64,000 nucleotides of DNA from Tribonema minus (lineage: Eukaryota; Sar; Xanthophyceae; Tribonematales; Tribonemataceae). A program made the translations under genes and the position numbers. The notes beneath the pieces were generated by a model. The model saw nothing but the letters and a program-made list of their open reading frames with translations, made no database searches and was not told the origin of the DNA. The first letter of the stretch is position 1, and every line of letters begins with the position of its first letter. The stretch covers positions 1 to 64,000 of the forward strand of contig JAFCMP010000162.1 of the NCBI GenBank assembly GCA_017506865.1, in the 5' to 3' direction. Shown piece by piece: positions 1 to 11,100 of the stretch.

Positions 1-858
1 GGAGCACGTGTGCATGGGGGCGTCAAACACGCAGACCCGCCGCATGCGCATGGCGATGAGCGTTGCCGCAGGGCTGGAATGGAGGGGGGGAGGGGGTATG
101 TATTGGCAGCGCATCGCGTATACCATCTACATACCTGTCTATGTGGCTTGTTCCCCCTGGCGCTACCCGTGGCCCCTCAGGCTTGCCAAAGCTCCCAAGA
201 AGGGAATCATTGGGTTAGGGCGGGGATTGCAGTCAGCGCAAGCTGCAGTTGGTGGGTGGCATTGTGCAGTCGAGGCTCGTGTTGCTGTGCTGTGCAGCGC
301 CCGCTCGCAGGATGGCGTGACCACGTACATGCATACATCCCAACCCTAGCTGAGCTAACCCTAATTTCCATTCTAGTTTACAGAGCCGCAGCACCCCACT
401 GCAGCAAGAGCACGGCAGCGTCAACGTGTGCTGAGGGGGGGGGGAGCAGCATGACCGAGCGCAGCACGAGGACCGGGTGACCGCGTACATACATACATCC
501 TAACCCTAACCTAATCTAACCCTAAGCCTAACTACAGTGTGTCATAACGGAGTGGGCAGGTGTCTGTTTCAATACGCTGCGACTACGTTTCGAGAACTGC
601 AGCACCCCAATGCAGCAAGAGAGCACGGGACGGCAGCGTCAACGTGTGCCCGGAAAGGGGGAGGGTGGGGGCAGCGCAGCCGAGCGCAGCAGCGCTCCGC
701 AGAGTGTCTGCATACCTACATCCCCGCCCGTGTAATTCCTGCGCACGGGCTGTCCATAGCACTGCTGTACTAATTTACTGGCAGCCTCTCACACTTCAAG
801 CATGGCACGCAGCACCGCGGCTCCAACAACAACCTCAACTACCACTTGAACTTTGCAG
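1..858. other. Intronic or upstream sequence of the partial first gene
   Basis: No convincing exon is visible. The stretch carries two copies, around 375-430 and 595-650, of a segment with GCAGCACCCCA and GCAAGAGCACGG cores, and two copies of a TACATACATCC-CCCTAA segment near 325 and 490. This tandem style matches the introns of the downstream genes, so it is probably intron of the gene whose last exons follow. It ends in an acceptor, CTTTGCAG, at 851-858. Confidence 0.4.
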
Positions 859-2163
859 GACGACGGTCTCGACGTTCTCGGCGACGGGCGATGAGTGCGA
901 CAGCGCTCAGGGGACGGCGCGCAGCAGCGCCGGCAGCGGCGGCGGCGGCGGCGGCGGCAGCGGCGGTGGCGGCGGCGACGGCGCTGACTGCGGCGGCAGC
1001 TGCTCCACGTGCACGCACCCGGAGACGCCCGCGAAGACGCCGCGGGGCGGTTACGACGGTTACGCCGGACAGTCACAAAGAGGTCAGCGCTCAGCCCTAA
1101 CCCTAGTTGTGGTCAGCGCTCAACCCTAAGCCTTACCCTAGCTGCGGAGACGCCGCGCGGCGGTTACGACGGTGACGCCGGGCAGCCACAAAGAGGTCAG
1201 CGCTCGGCCCTATCCCTAGCCCTGGTTGAGTGAGGAGGTCAACGCTCATCGTGTGCTTGCTTGGCAAATTTATGCATCGCCCGAAAGCGCAATTGAGTGT
1301 TATGATGACAGTGCTAGCCACATGGTCCTTCCTTCTTGAAGCTCTAAGCTCTTGGTGTACTTGACATCACCGTGAGCAACGCTAGCTGCGCCGTAGGTGA
1401 AATTTATTTGATGCCGCTCTTACGGGATGCCCAGAAAGTTGCTGCTGACACTAACCCTAATGAGTTAGCAAACCATGGCAACATTCATCCACGTGCGCGC
1501 TTGCAGCGGTTTTTCCTCTGAGGAGTGGCTGCTGCAGCAGCAATATGATGCCGTGTTTTGTGTCAGCTGTGCCAGCCCTGAGCGTGCAGCTCGTGGGGGC
1601 CCAGACCTCCTCGTGAAGCGCTGCAGTGACAGAGTGACATCGCGGTGAGGTCAGCGTGTGCACTGTGCGCGCCCACGTGTTTATTGTTCAACTCGAAGTT
1701 GTCGCCGCGACGCGTGTCGGCAAACGTGTCGTCGACGCAACACATCTTGGTACAGGTGCACCTGGGCGCCGCACAGCATCATGATGATCTAGAGTATCTT
1801 GACTTGTAGTTCAGCGCAGGTGCCCGCCCTCTGCTGGAGCCTTGCACACCTGTTGAGCGATGACGACAAACACCAGCGCACAGGTAGACGTATTCCATCC
1901 CCCATGTACACGCAAACCTTGCCAAAACCACCGGCTCATGTCCAACGAGCATCGCTTACTTCAATTGCACTGTGATCAACACATCAGCACCGCCGGCATC
2001 AGCAGTCGAACGACGCGCACTAAACTGTTACGTGCGCTGTGCGCCGCTGCCGCTGCCGCCGCTGCTGCCGCCCGCAGGGTACACCCTCCTGGGCCAGATA
2101 GGCAGCCGCCTCAGCAGCAAGTGGCTGTGGCCGGCGCATAAGGACAAGGGCGCGGGGAGCTAG
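859..2163 (+). CDS. Unidentified gene, last two exons (859-1082 and 2078-2163)
   Basis: Two exons join in phase. The first (859-1082) follows CTTTGCAG, enters in phase 2 and leaves in phase 1 at AAAGAG|gtcagc. The second (2078-2163) follows CCGCCCGCAG and ends at TAG 2161-2163. The readable protein is about 102 residues: a Ser/Thr stretch, a Gly-rich run, a small Cys cluster (CGGSCSTC), a Gly/Tyr/Gln segment, and a C-terminus beginning GYTLLGQIGSRLSSKW. I do not recognise the family. The alternative frame of the Gly run would be poly-Ala, but it does not connect in phase to the last exon. The upstream part of the gene lies outside the window or is unresolved. The junction at 1082 has an echo at 1147-1205, which supports it as a true exon end. 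Confidence 0.5.
1147..1205 (+). repeat. Echo of the exon end at 1082
   Basis: A degenerate copy of the last ~48 bases of exon 859-1082 plus its donor AAAGAGgtcagcgctc lies about 120 bp downstream, inside the intron. Confidence 0.7.
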
Positions 2164-4984
2164 CCGCGCCGCCGCAGCAGCAGCAGCAGCAGCGCTCAAC
2201 CGCGCTGCTGGGCGCTTCGCAGTGCGCTGCGCTCGCGGGCAGCAGCAACGCTCAGCCCGGCGCGCGCGCGCAGCGCGCGGATAGCCGCTGGGTCAGCGGC
2301 AGCACAGGTTTGGTGGCGGCAGCGGCGGCGGCAGCGGCGGGCGGCGGCAGCAGCAGCGGGCGGCGGCGGCGGCAGCAGCAGCGCTCAGCACTGATGCTGC
2401 GGCGCTCGGAAGAACTGCTGCTGGGCGCCAGCGCTGCGCGGAGCGTGTAGGACTTAGATGGGATGATACGGGAGGCGTGTGCGTGCGGAAGGCTGCCGGT
2501 TCCGCCAAATGTACTTGCCGAGCACTGACGCAGCGTCGCGTGCACACCGCCCGCCCTTTTTTAGCAGCCCGCGAGAACTCTTTAACAACTTGAAGACCGC
2601 TACCATAATATACTTTCTGCGTTACCGTCGCAGTTGCAACTTGTTGAACTTCAGGCTGAATGCCCGATCATCATGATGTGAGCAGGCCAATGCTGCATGT
2701 TCTAGGCTGTTTGAGGTGTGTTTTGTCGTTGTCATCACGGTTCATCAGAAGGCCAGTCAGCTGAGGCTCGTGACACTGTGCGCTGCATCACTTTTGATTA
2801 GTAATACGCAGAGCCTAAACCTCGGATGCGCACATGTGCAGTTCGCACATGACGTACGTCCGGCGGCCAACTTCAACTTGAAGACACTGCCACAAATTTT
2901 CCGTAGCACGCGCCTTCAAGTTGACGCGCACAAGTTTTGTCGACTTGAATGCCCAGCACGTCAGGCGGAATGTCATTGACTTTGGAAAGGCGCGGCAAGT
3001 CGAGATGCTGAGGTGCAACTTCAACATAAAGTTGTTGAAACTGGGGGCGCTGCTTGGGCCATCTTCTGCTGCAGCAACTGCAGCAGCTGAGATGGGGGTA
3101 ACTTACACTGTCCCAAACGCTACTGCAGAGATGGTACTATAGTATGCATGCTATGCTGATCTCGAACTTGGACTTCTTGTCGAACAAGCTGGAGGGATAC
3201 TATCAGGCTGCCTCTCTACACTGCCAGTGTTATAAGAATGGCATGCATCACCTAGGGCTCAAGCGCTCCCGTGGTATTCAGGCGCTGTGGCAAGTTGAAG
3301 TCTCAAATTGTTGTACGTAATGATAGCCCAGGGTCCTCTGCAGCAAGCAAGGCGGCGCCCACACTATTGTGCTGCACTCTCGGTGCTTTGTTTCAAGTTG
3401 ACGCACATGTCATTGCAATGTGGTGGCTTGCGTGCCACCGTGTGACGGTGAGACTCAGAGCGTTGAGTCTCGGAGGCCCTTCAAGCAATCGCAGCAGGCT
3501 CGAATTGACTGGAATGCTTGTGACACAATCAAACTGATTTTTGTTTGTTTTGGCAGTGAGTCACTGTTGCTTCAAGTTCATTCATGTTGCAACTTGTCAG
3601 TGACCGGTTCCTGACTCAGCGGATGCAAGGCTGCAGCAACTTGAAGGCATTAACAAGGCGGATCGTTGCCATGTACGCAAGTATGCCCAGTGGCACGTAT
3701 ACGCTGCGTTCACAGCTCACTGCACTGCACGTCACGGTGCCTCCGAGTCCGCCGCGGCACATCAAGGTGCATGCACACCGCCGCGGCCATATGGCATTGC
3801 ATCATGCGCGCCTTGCGACGTACCCTAACCGCAACTCAGAGTCTGCACTGCAGATGACTTGAAGTCGGCCCTCCAGGATCGAAGATCCTCTTTTGATACT
3901 AAGCCACCATGAAGCAATCATGATCTTTTTGATCCTCTCCATCACATGCATGAACTTCCAACAATGATAATCATTGATATTTTTTCTTACTAGCGTACTG
4001 AGTAGACATACTATGAGGGCACAAACTTCAAGACGCGCGGTCCGGGCAAGCATCACATCTGAGGTACCAGTTGTCCAGAGGTCCTGGTGCAACCTCCAGA
4101 AGAGCTGCAGACGCTGATGCCCACTACAGTATGTCACGAGCTATCCCATACTATAGTATATATATGTGTCATCATCCGATGAGACATTACAGTTGCCAGC
4201 GTAGGCATCAGCCCCCTCATGTGCACCTCAAAAGCTCAAGGCAATTATTTGGCGCAAGGTGTGACTCAGAAAGGAAGCCACAAGGATATCCATGCACAAT
4301 GATGGTTTGATGTTCACAGTTTTTTGCTCGATGATGCCTATGATGTGCCTTGGTTGTTTTTGATCATGATTTATTGGGCGTCGCTGTGTGAACAACTTGA
4401 AACAGGACAGTGCGCCAGCCGCAAGTCAGATGCCACAAGCTGTGTTAGTCTTGCGTGTAGGAACATCGTGACTATCCCTTCCACTAGCCGTAGTGAACCT
4501 TGATGGGAGGGAGTAAGCTCCGAAGTTTTCTTCTCTCGGCTTTTAATCGTTTCGTCTGTAACCGTTTTTTGTTTTGAAAAAACAGAGTTACTCTGCCTGT
4601 GTGATTGGCGAGCGCGGCCAGGCGAGCGAACAGTCCAGTCCGATAAGAAGGTGGAGCACATACAGTCGTTGCGGTAGACCAGCGTCACCTGACAAGGCGT
4701 CTAGCGCATAGCACAAGGTAGTCCTTGGGATACTCCTGTATTGTGTATCATCTAGGCATCTCACTCCAGAGAAGCATCGCCGAACGGGCGCCAAGAGGCG
4801 GGCGCGGCGTGTCTGCAAGGGAAGCATGTTGGCGATAACTTCATTGGAGCGCTGGATGACCAGAGCAGCGATGCAGTGAGTGTAGATCCCGCGCGGCGCC
4901 GGCGCCAGAACGATCATCTCTGTCGAAGCGAGATCGAGACCATCTCGTGCCAGTCTTTTATTGGTTTAGCGAAGCGTCAGGAGC
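2164..4984. other. Intergenic region between first gene and tandem-Cache gene
   Basis: It starts with CAG/GCG-rich 3' sequence (to about 2410) and becomes AT-richer. It holds many ACTTCAA/TTGAAGT motifs (around 2590-3040). The open frames on both strands look non-coding in codon use. I see no recognisable gene or promoter element. The 5' UTR and promoter of the next gene must lie here, toward 4600-4984. Confidence 0.4.
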
Positions 4985-5136
4985 ATGGACTACAGTGCAA
5001 CAGTGAGTCCAGCGGTGGCGTCGCCGATGTCACCGCCACCGGCGGTCTTGGAGGATTCGGTGCCTGCCGCTAGGCCCACTTTTCTCGAGACCCTGAGCCG
5101 ACAAGCGACGGGAAGGAGGAAGCAACATCAAGACAG
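4985..5136 (+). CDS. Tandem-Cache gene exon 1 (residues 1-50)
   Basis: Starts at the ATG at 4985, 18 nt after an in-frame TAG. Encodes a Pro/Ala/Ser-rich start followed by a basic stretch (GRRKQHQD). Leaves in phase 2 at AGACAG|gtgatt. The two leftover bases AG plus the first G of exon 2 make Arg51. Confidence 0.6.
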
Positions 5137-8100
5137 GTGATTACTGGTTCCCTGGCTGATCTGTCCTCCTCACTGATGACCGTATGAGCTTGTTCACACT
5201 GGTCTTGTCTGATGAACAGACCTGTCCGCGAGCGCCCTCGCAGTAACAGCTGTGAATGAGATTCTCTGACATTCTACTGCAGCAGCTACATCCACGATCG
5301 ATGTTTGTAGCTCAAGTGTAACCTCTTCTCAAAGGCCAGTGGTAAAGATGCATCATCATCACTCTGCCTGAGGACCAGTTCAGAAGCCCCCACCTCAAAC
5401 ACACACGCAGGAAGAAGTATAGTATCACCTCAAACTTCAAGCCTTGAAGTGTGCAGGCGCAGCATGACTGTCGCGCACAATCCCTGCCAGGCTGCCCTTC
5501 ATGCATGCAGCGCGGCTGTGCACGTGTCGAATGCTCTCGGCAGTCTGTCCTTCGCTCTATGGCAGTCTGCAGAAGAGCGCCAGTACACAACATAATATAC
5601 ACGATGTGACTTCAGAGAGTCGCTCTTCAGCAGCCAATTCAACTTCTCAAGACTATGTTACGGCAACGCTTGGCAGCAGCTGCATGCCGCCACATGCAAG
5701 GGAGGGGTGTATGTGTAACAGCTGGTCGCCTGCTTCAGCAGGAAGAGCAATGTAGTGTGCATACCTTTCATGTGCACCAGCAGCTGGAAGTGCCCCCCAC
5801 TCTCAACAGTTGGAGGACTCAGGAGTTTGCGGCGACCAGCGCCTGAGAGGAAGATCAGTGTGTGTGTATAGCAGCGCGCATACCCTGCGGGTACAGTTGG
5901 AGTGCCGATATTGTGTAAACTTACGAGACATACTTCAAAATATCATAGGTATCACGTGTATGTAATCGGCCGCCACGTCGCAGGTGCCACATGCGCACAT
6001 TCCTGGAATCACGTCATCAACGCAACTCTGCGTCACTTCAGCTTGAAATTGACACTGCTAGAGTTGCGTCACTTCAACTTGAAATTGACACTGCTGCCGT
6101 GCCCTGCGCGCTACGTCGTGATGCCAAGAGCCTTCTGGTAGCGCTCTTGCACTGCGGCGACCTTGTGCACGTGCACGCGGTAGTGGGCTCGCTCCCGTGG
6201 TCCTGTGTTCACGGGACGCTGCGGCCAAGAAGTTGTGGCAACGCTCAGTAGCGTCAGAAGATTGCACGCGTTGCATGGGAGCATACGTGTTGTATACAAC
6301 GTGGTGCGGAACCGGCTATATTTCAGCAAACTGCTTGGGAGCATACGTGTCGTATACGATGTGGTGCAGAATAGGCTACTTGTAATACTTCGAAGTAGCA
6401 TTTTTGCCGCTGAAGGGAAAGTAAACAAGTACGCAGTCGCGCCCTGAGCAAAAACTAATAAAAAGTACACAGTACATCAGCGTTGTGGTACCACTGGCAG
6501 GGACACCTGGACCAACTGAGGACAGGTATCCAGAGGTCAAGGTTGCGGCTAAGTGCAGACGTGTGCACAAGGAAAAAGCTGCCTGATGTCAACTGTGACG
6601 CTCCACTGGTGACGCTCCCAGCGAGTCATCAGCGAATCACCAGTGAGTGATCACGACGCAACTGTCCCTCACCGAATGCAGCGCCAAAATAGCAGTCATT
6701 TGCGTGGACGTTCAGCTGTGATGTACACGTGTCGCTGGCACGTCAACTGCCGTCGCGCGCCACGGCCGTCCCAAGCGTCTCAATGTCATCATTCAGTTGG
6801 CGCGACAGCAATACCGCCAGAGGAACTTCAAGCAGTGCCGCCAAACTGGGAAGTGATCACGCTCTCTACTATCATGATATACATGACGGCCTGGTAGCAA
6901 TATGCTGAGTGCACGTACTTCAAGACGTACACGTGCGCCCCTGTGTAGTATGGGTTTGTGGGCTGCAGTGCCGACAAATTCTGAGTGATTCTTCAACTTG
7001 AGGTATTCCGTTTTCTTCAACACAGGACCAGTGTGGCGCCAGATGACCGGCCTTCTTTTGTGGGTGCAGGCGCATCGAGGTGAGCTAACCCCCACTTTAA
7101 TCCTGAGCCTAACCTTGACTGTGAGCCATCACTGTCGGTGACTGCCTGGTGCCTTGAAATTCTGTCAGATGCTTGGTGGCGCGACAAAACTGTCCTGGCA
7201 TCATGTTGTTGTGATGTTGGCTGCAACTGGAGAGCTCTTCGGTCTGCCGACTTACATGTAGTCTTGTCGAGACATGCCTCTTCGGTGACATTCAGTTTCG
7301 TGCAGCCGCTCACCGCAACACTCAGTGCTCGACCGCTACCACTCAGCGCTCAACAGCAGCACATGCAGACTTTTTTTGGTACTATTCACCATCAGCAGCA
7401 ATTCTCGCTTGAAAGCCCTGATCTACCACGTCATGTTTTGCATACATTGACCTGTACTCACTGATGGCATAGAGGGGCCAAATGTCAGGCGCGTCTGCAA
7501 GGTGCACACGTCCTCATCGATTTGAGCAGACGCTGTCTGAGATGACAGCACGCAGGTCGTGCGAGCGGAGTAACTCAAAAGGTGGCGCGATGCCCCGCAT
7601 GGCGCAAGGGCAGCGCTGACAGGGACTTGCTCCCCAGACCTTGGAGAGAAATCCGGCCGGTACCTGCAGGCCTGGGCCTTGGATTTGGCTGCGCATGTCG
7701 TTCGCGGAAGCGCTGGTGAAGCGCATGTCACGGCGTATGCGTGCGGAGCGCAAATGCTTGGCTGTGTTGCAGCACCAGTGTCCAAGCTCTTGGGCCACGG
7801 TATGCCTCGGTTGCAGTATCCAGTGTAGACCCTAGACACCTGGTCTCCCTCAGGGCTGTATAATAAATGAAAGTCCATGGGTACTTGCAGGAGCGTTTTC
7901 AGACCTGTCTACAACCCTGACTTCACCCGTAGGAACACACGGGACACCCGGCGTCCCGTAGAGCTGTATAGATGAAAATCCACGAGTACTTTCAGGAACA
8001 TTTTTCAGACATGTCAATCACCCTGAGTGCAGCGGTGGGACCGCCTGGCCTCCCTTGGGGCCCATGTAGAAGCAAATGAAAGCCCGTGCATACTGTCGGG

Positions 8101-11100
8101 AGCATTTTTCAGACTTGTCAATGACTCTGATTCCCACTGCGATTCCGGCGCAGGACGAACTCGGCGTCGCGCGAGCGCTCCACCTTTGCAGCGATGCTCA
8201 GCCTGAAGGGCAGCAACAGGGGCTCCGACAAGTGGAGCGTGGGCAGCAGCCTGAGGCCGCCGCGGCGCCTGCGCGGCGGCGGCAGGTGCAACCCGCTCAA
8301 CTTCCGGCCGCGCGTGCAGCTGTACGTCATCTTTGCGCTGGTGAGTGACGCACCTCAACTTGAAGATATGCAGCAGCCGTCTCAAACTTCTGGGCGCGCA
8401 TGCAGCTGTAGGTGAACTTCGCGCGCTGGTGAGTGACGCACCGCAACCCGAAGATATGCAGCAGCCGTCTCAAACTTACGGGCGCGCATGCAGCTGTAGG
8501 TGGTCTTCGCGCACTGGTGATTGACGCAATTCAACTACACGATGTGCAGCCGTTTTAATTTCCGGCCCCGCGTGCAGCTGTAGGTGGTCTCTGCGCTGGT
8601 AAGTGACGCACTGTGGCACTTCAGCTTGAAGTTGAAAACCCCCTTGTCTTTCGGCCGCGCGTGCAGCCGCACGTCATTTTCGTGCTGGTGAGTTACGCAC
8701 TTTAACTTGAGGATGTGCGACTCGCTAAACTTTAGGCCACGCGTGCAGCTGTAGGTGATCTTCGCGCTGGGTGAGTGGTGTACTTCAACTTGAGGATGTG
8801 CGACCTGCTGAACTGTCGGCCACGCGTGCAGCTGTACGCTGCTCGTGCCCCGAAGGGGGTTTGCCGCACACGGCGTGCTGGATGAATGCGAGTATCGCCT
8901 TCCAAACGGCATGACGTCATTGTGCTGATGCAGGAGCGGGACATTGCGCATACCATCAGTTCATGTCATGATGACTATATGATTATTCTGATGAGTACCA
9001 TCACACGTTGCCGTGCGTCTGACTCCCCATTGTGTTGGTAGAATTCTGCAGCACTTCAAGTTACACTTGGCATCAAGGGCGCATCCGCTTTCAGCTTCTT
9101 GCACGTGGTCTCCGCGATTATGAGGAAAAAAAGGATCACGAGTTATAGGAGTGCCATAGCACGTCGCAGCAGCAGCTGTGTCACGAGTATTTCCAGGGCA
9201 GAGCAGATTTTTTTTGCAGGCAGGTCCAAGTGCACCATTTACTTTGCTCCCAGGGACTTGAGCAAACTACTCAATATGTAGTCTACAACATATGTGTGTG
9301 AGAATGCCGCAATGTAGGAGGGGTGAGCTTAATGCGGCACGGACAGTGCAGTGTAGGTCATGCTCTTTAAGAGACCCGAGCGCATAGGTGCCCAGTGGTT
9401 GTGAGTAGAAGTTCACCATATGTGTGTGGTGACGCCAGAGGCGGGGAAGCTTGATTCGCCGATGCCCCACATTACTGCACCTGTGCGAGCATCATGCGCA
9501 TGACAATATGGTATGTACGGCTAAGAGTCAATTCAAGTAGAACGGTCAAACCCAGTGTTGAGCAAGTTGGCGTTTGCTCGTCTTAAAGTCGGGGATTGCC
9601 AGTGGGGTCAGGGCTGGCACTTAGGGTTAGGGTTCAGGTCAGGCTTAGTTGGAGTCTGATGCAACGCGCACGCTGCAGCCGCAAGTAATTTATGTGGTTA
9701 CATGTGACATAGCGGTGCTGTGCAGTCGCTCTTCAGAGTGGTGCTGGCGTTGATTACAGTTTCATTAGCATGCTCGTGGTGGCTGGAAACCTCACTGCGC
9801 TCAGCGCAACTTGAAGTTCTCTTTAATGATGACGCCCAGCTGCCGCGCCCCCGCTGCCACAACGCAGGCAAGAGCTGCTGATACACAGATGCAGGCGTAG
9901 CAGTCAGTAACAAATACATGAACTTCAACTTCAACTGCTTCATCTATGTCCTACATGCACACCTGAGCGTAAACTGTTCTCCACTGTATACACTTGTAAC
10001 GTCAGCTTGCGCCGTGTTGCCGTCGCAGATAGAGCTGGTGATATTCGGCGTGTTTACGGGCTGCATGACGTCGCTGGCAAAGACGTGGGCCACGACGTTC
10101 GACGGCATGGGCCAGGACAGCATTGGCTCGGTGAGTCAACTTCAATTTCAAACTTCAAAGTATCTCAACTTCACGGCCGTTGACGGCGTGGGCCAGGACA
10201 GCATCGGCTCGGTGATTCAACTTCAATTTCAAACTTCAAAGTATCTCAACTTCAGGGCCGTTGACGGCGTGGGCCAGGACAGCATCGGCTCGGTGCGTCA
10301 GTTTCAACTTCACAGTTTTGCAGTTCTGTTCACACAATTAGCTTCAGCAACCTATAACGACAAATCTTTTTATGGGTTGCTGAAGCTATGTAGTTGTTTT
10401 GTACTGTTCACAGTGTGCTTCCCGTAGGAATCAAACTTGTGTGTTCAAGGCGTTATTAGCCCCACAAGTGATGTCCAATGCCTCAAGGGCTCGGCTCGGT
10501 GAGTCAACTTTACTTTCATACTTCAAAGGACTTTAACCTACAACCTCACTCAGGCCGTGACGTTGGACGGCACGAGCCGGGCCAGCAACGGCTCGGTGAG
10601 TCAACTTCACTAACATACTTCAACTTTTTGTTTGCCCCCAGGTGTTGTCGCTGCAACGCGACTCGGTGCAGTGTCTGTACTGTGTCGTCAGGTACAGATC
10701 GTCGTTCACAACGCGTCTCAGTACAGTGTTTGTAGAGTGTCACGCAGGTACTGTGATGCAGGGGGGGGTCTCGAGATGCCATTTGGCGGCGGCGGCGTTT
10801 GAGTGGTTGTCGTTGAGCCACTTTCAGACTGTCACACGACATGTAGATTCCGTACCGCAAGCTTCAAGTTAGATGCCATCCATCTGGGCTTTTTCGCGCC
10901 CTGAGCGAGAATCAATATAAAGTACTGTGATGCATCGTATTGACAACACCTGCGCGCGCATTTGCAGCCTCCCTCAAGCCACGACGTTCGACAGCACTAC
11001 TTCACAGTATCTCAACTTGACAGCCTCGCTTAGGCCGTGCTGCTCAATGACAAAGGTCGGGACAGCACCGGCGCAGTAAATCACCTTCACTTTCACACTT

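Noticed and set aside
3802..4137. 111-codon minus-strand frame with hydrophobic stretch
   Set aside because: AT-rich codon use unlike the true exons, no recognised motif, no splice partners.
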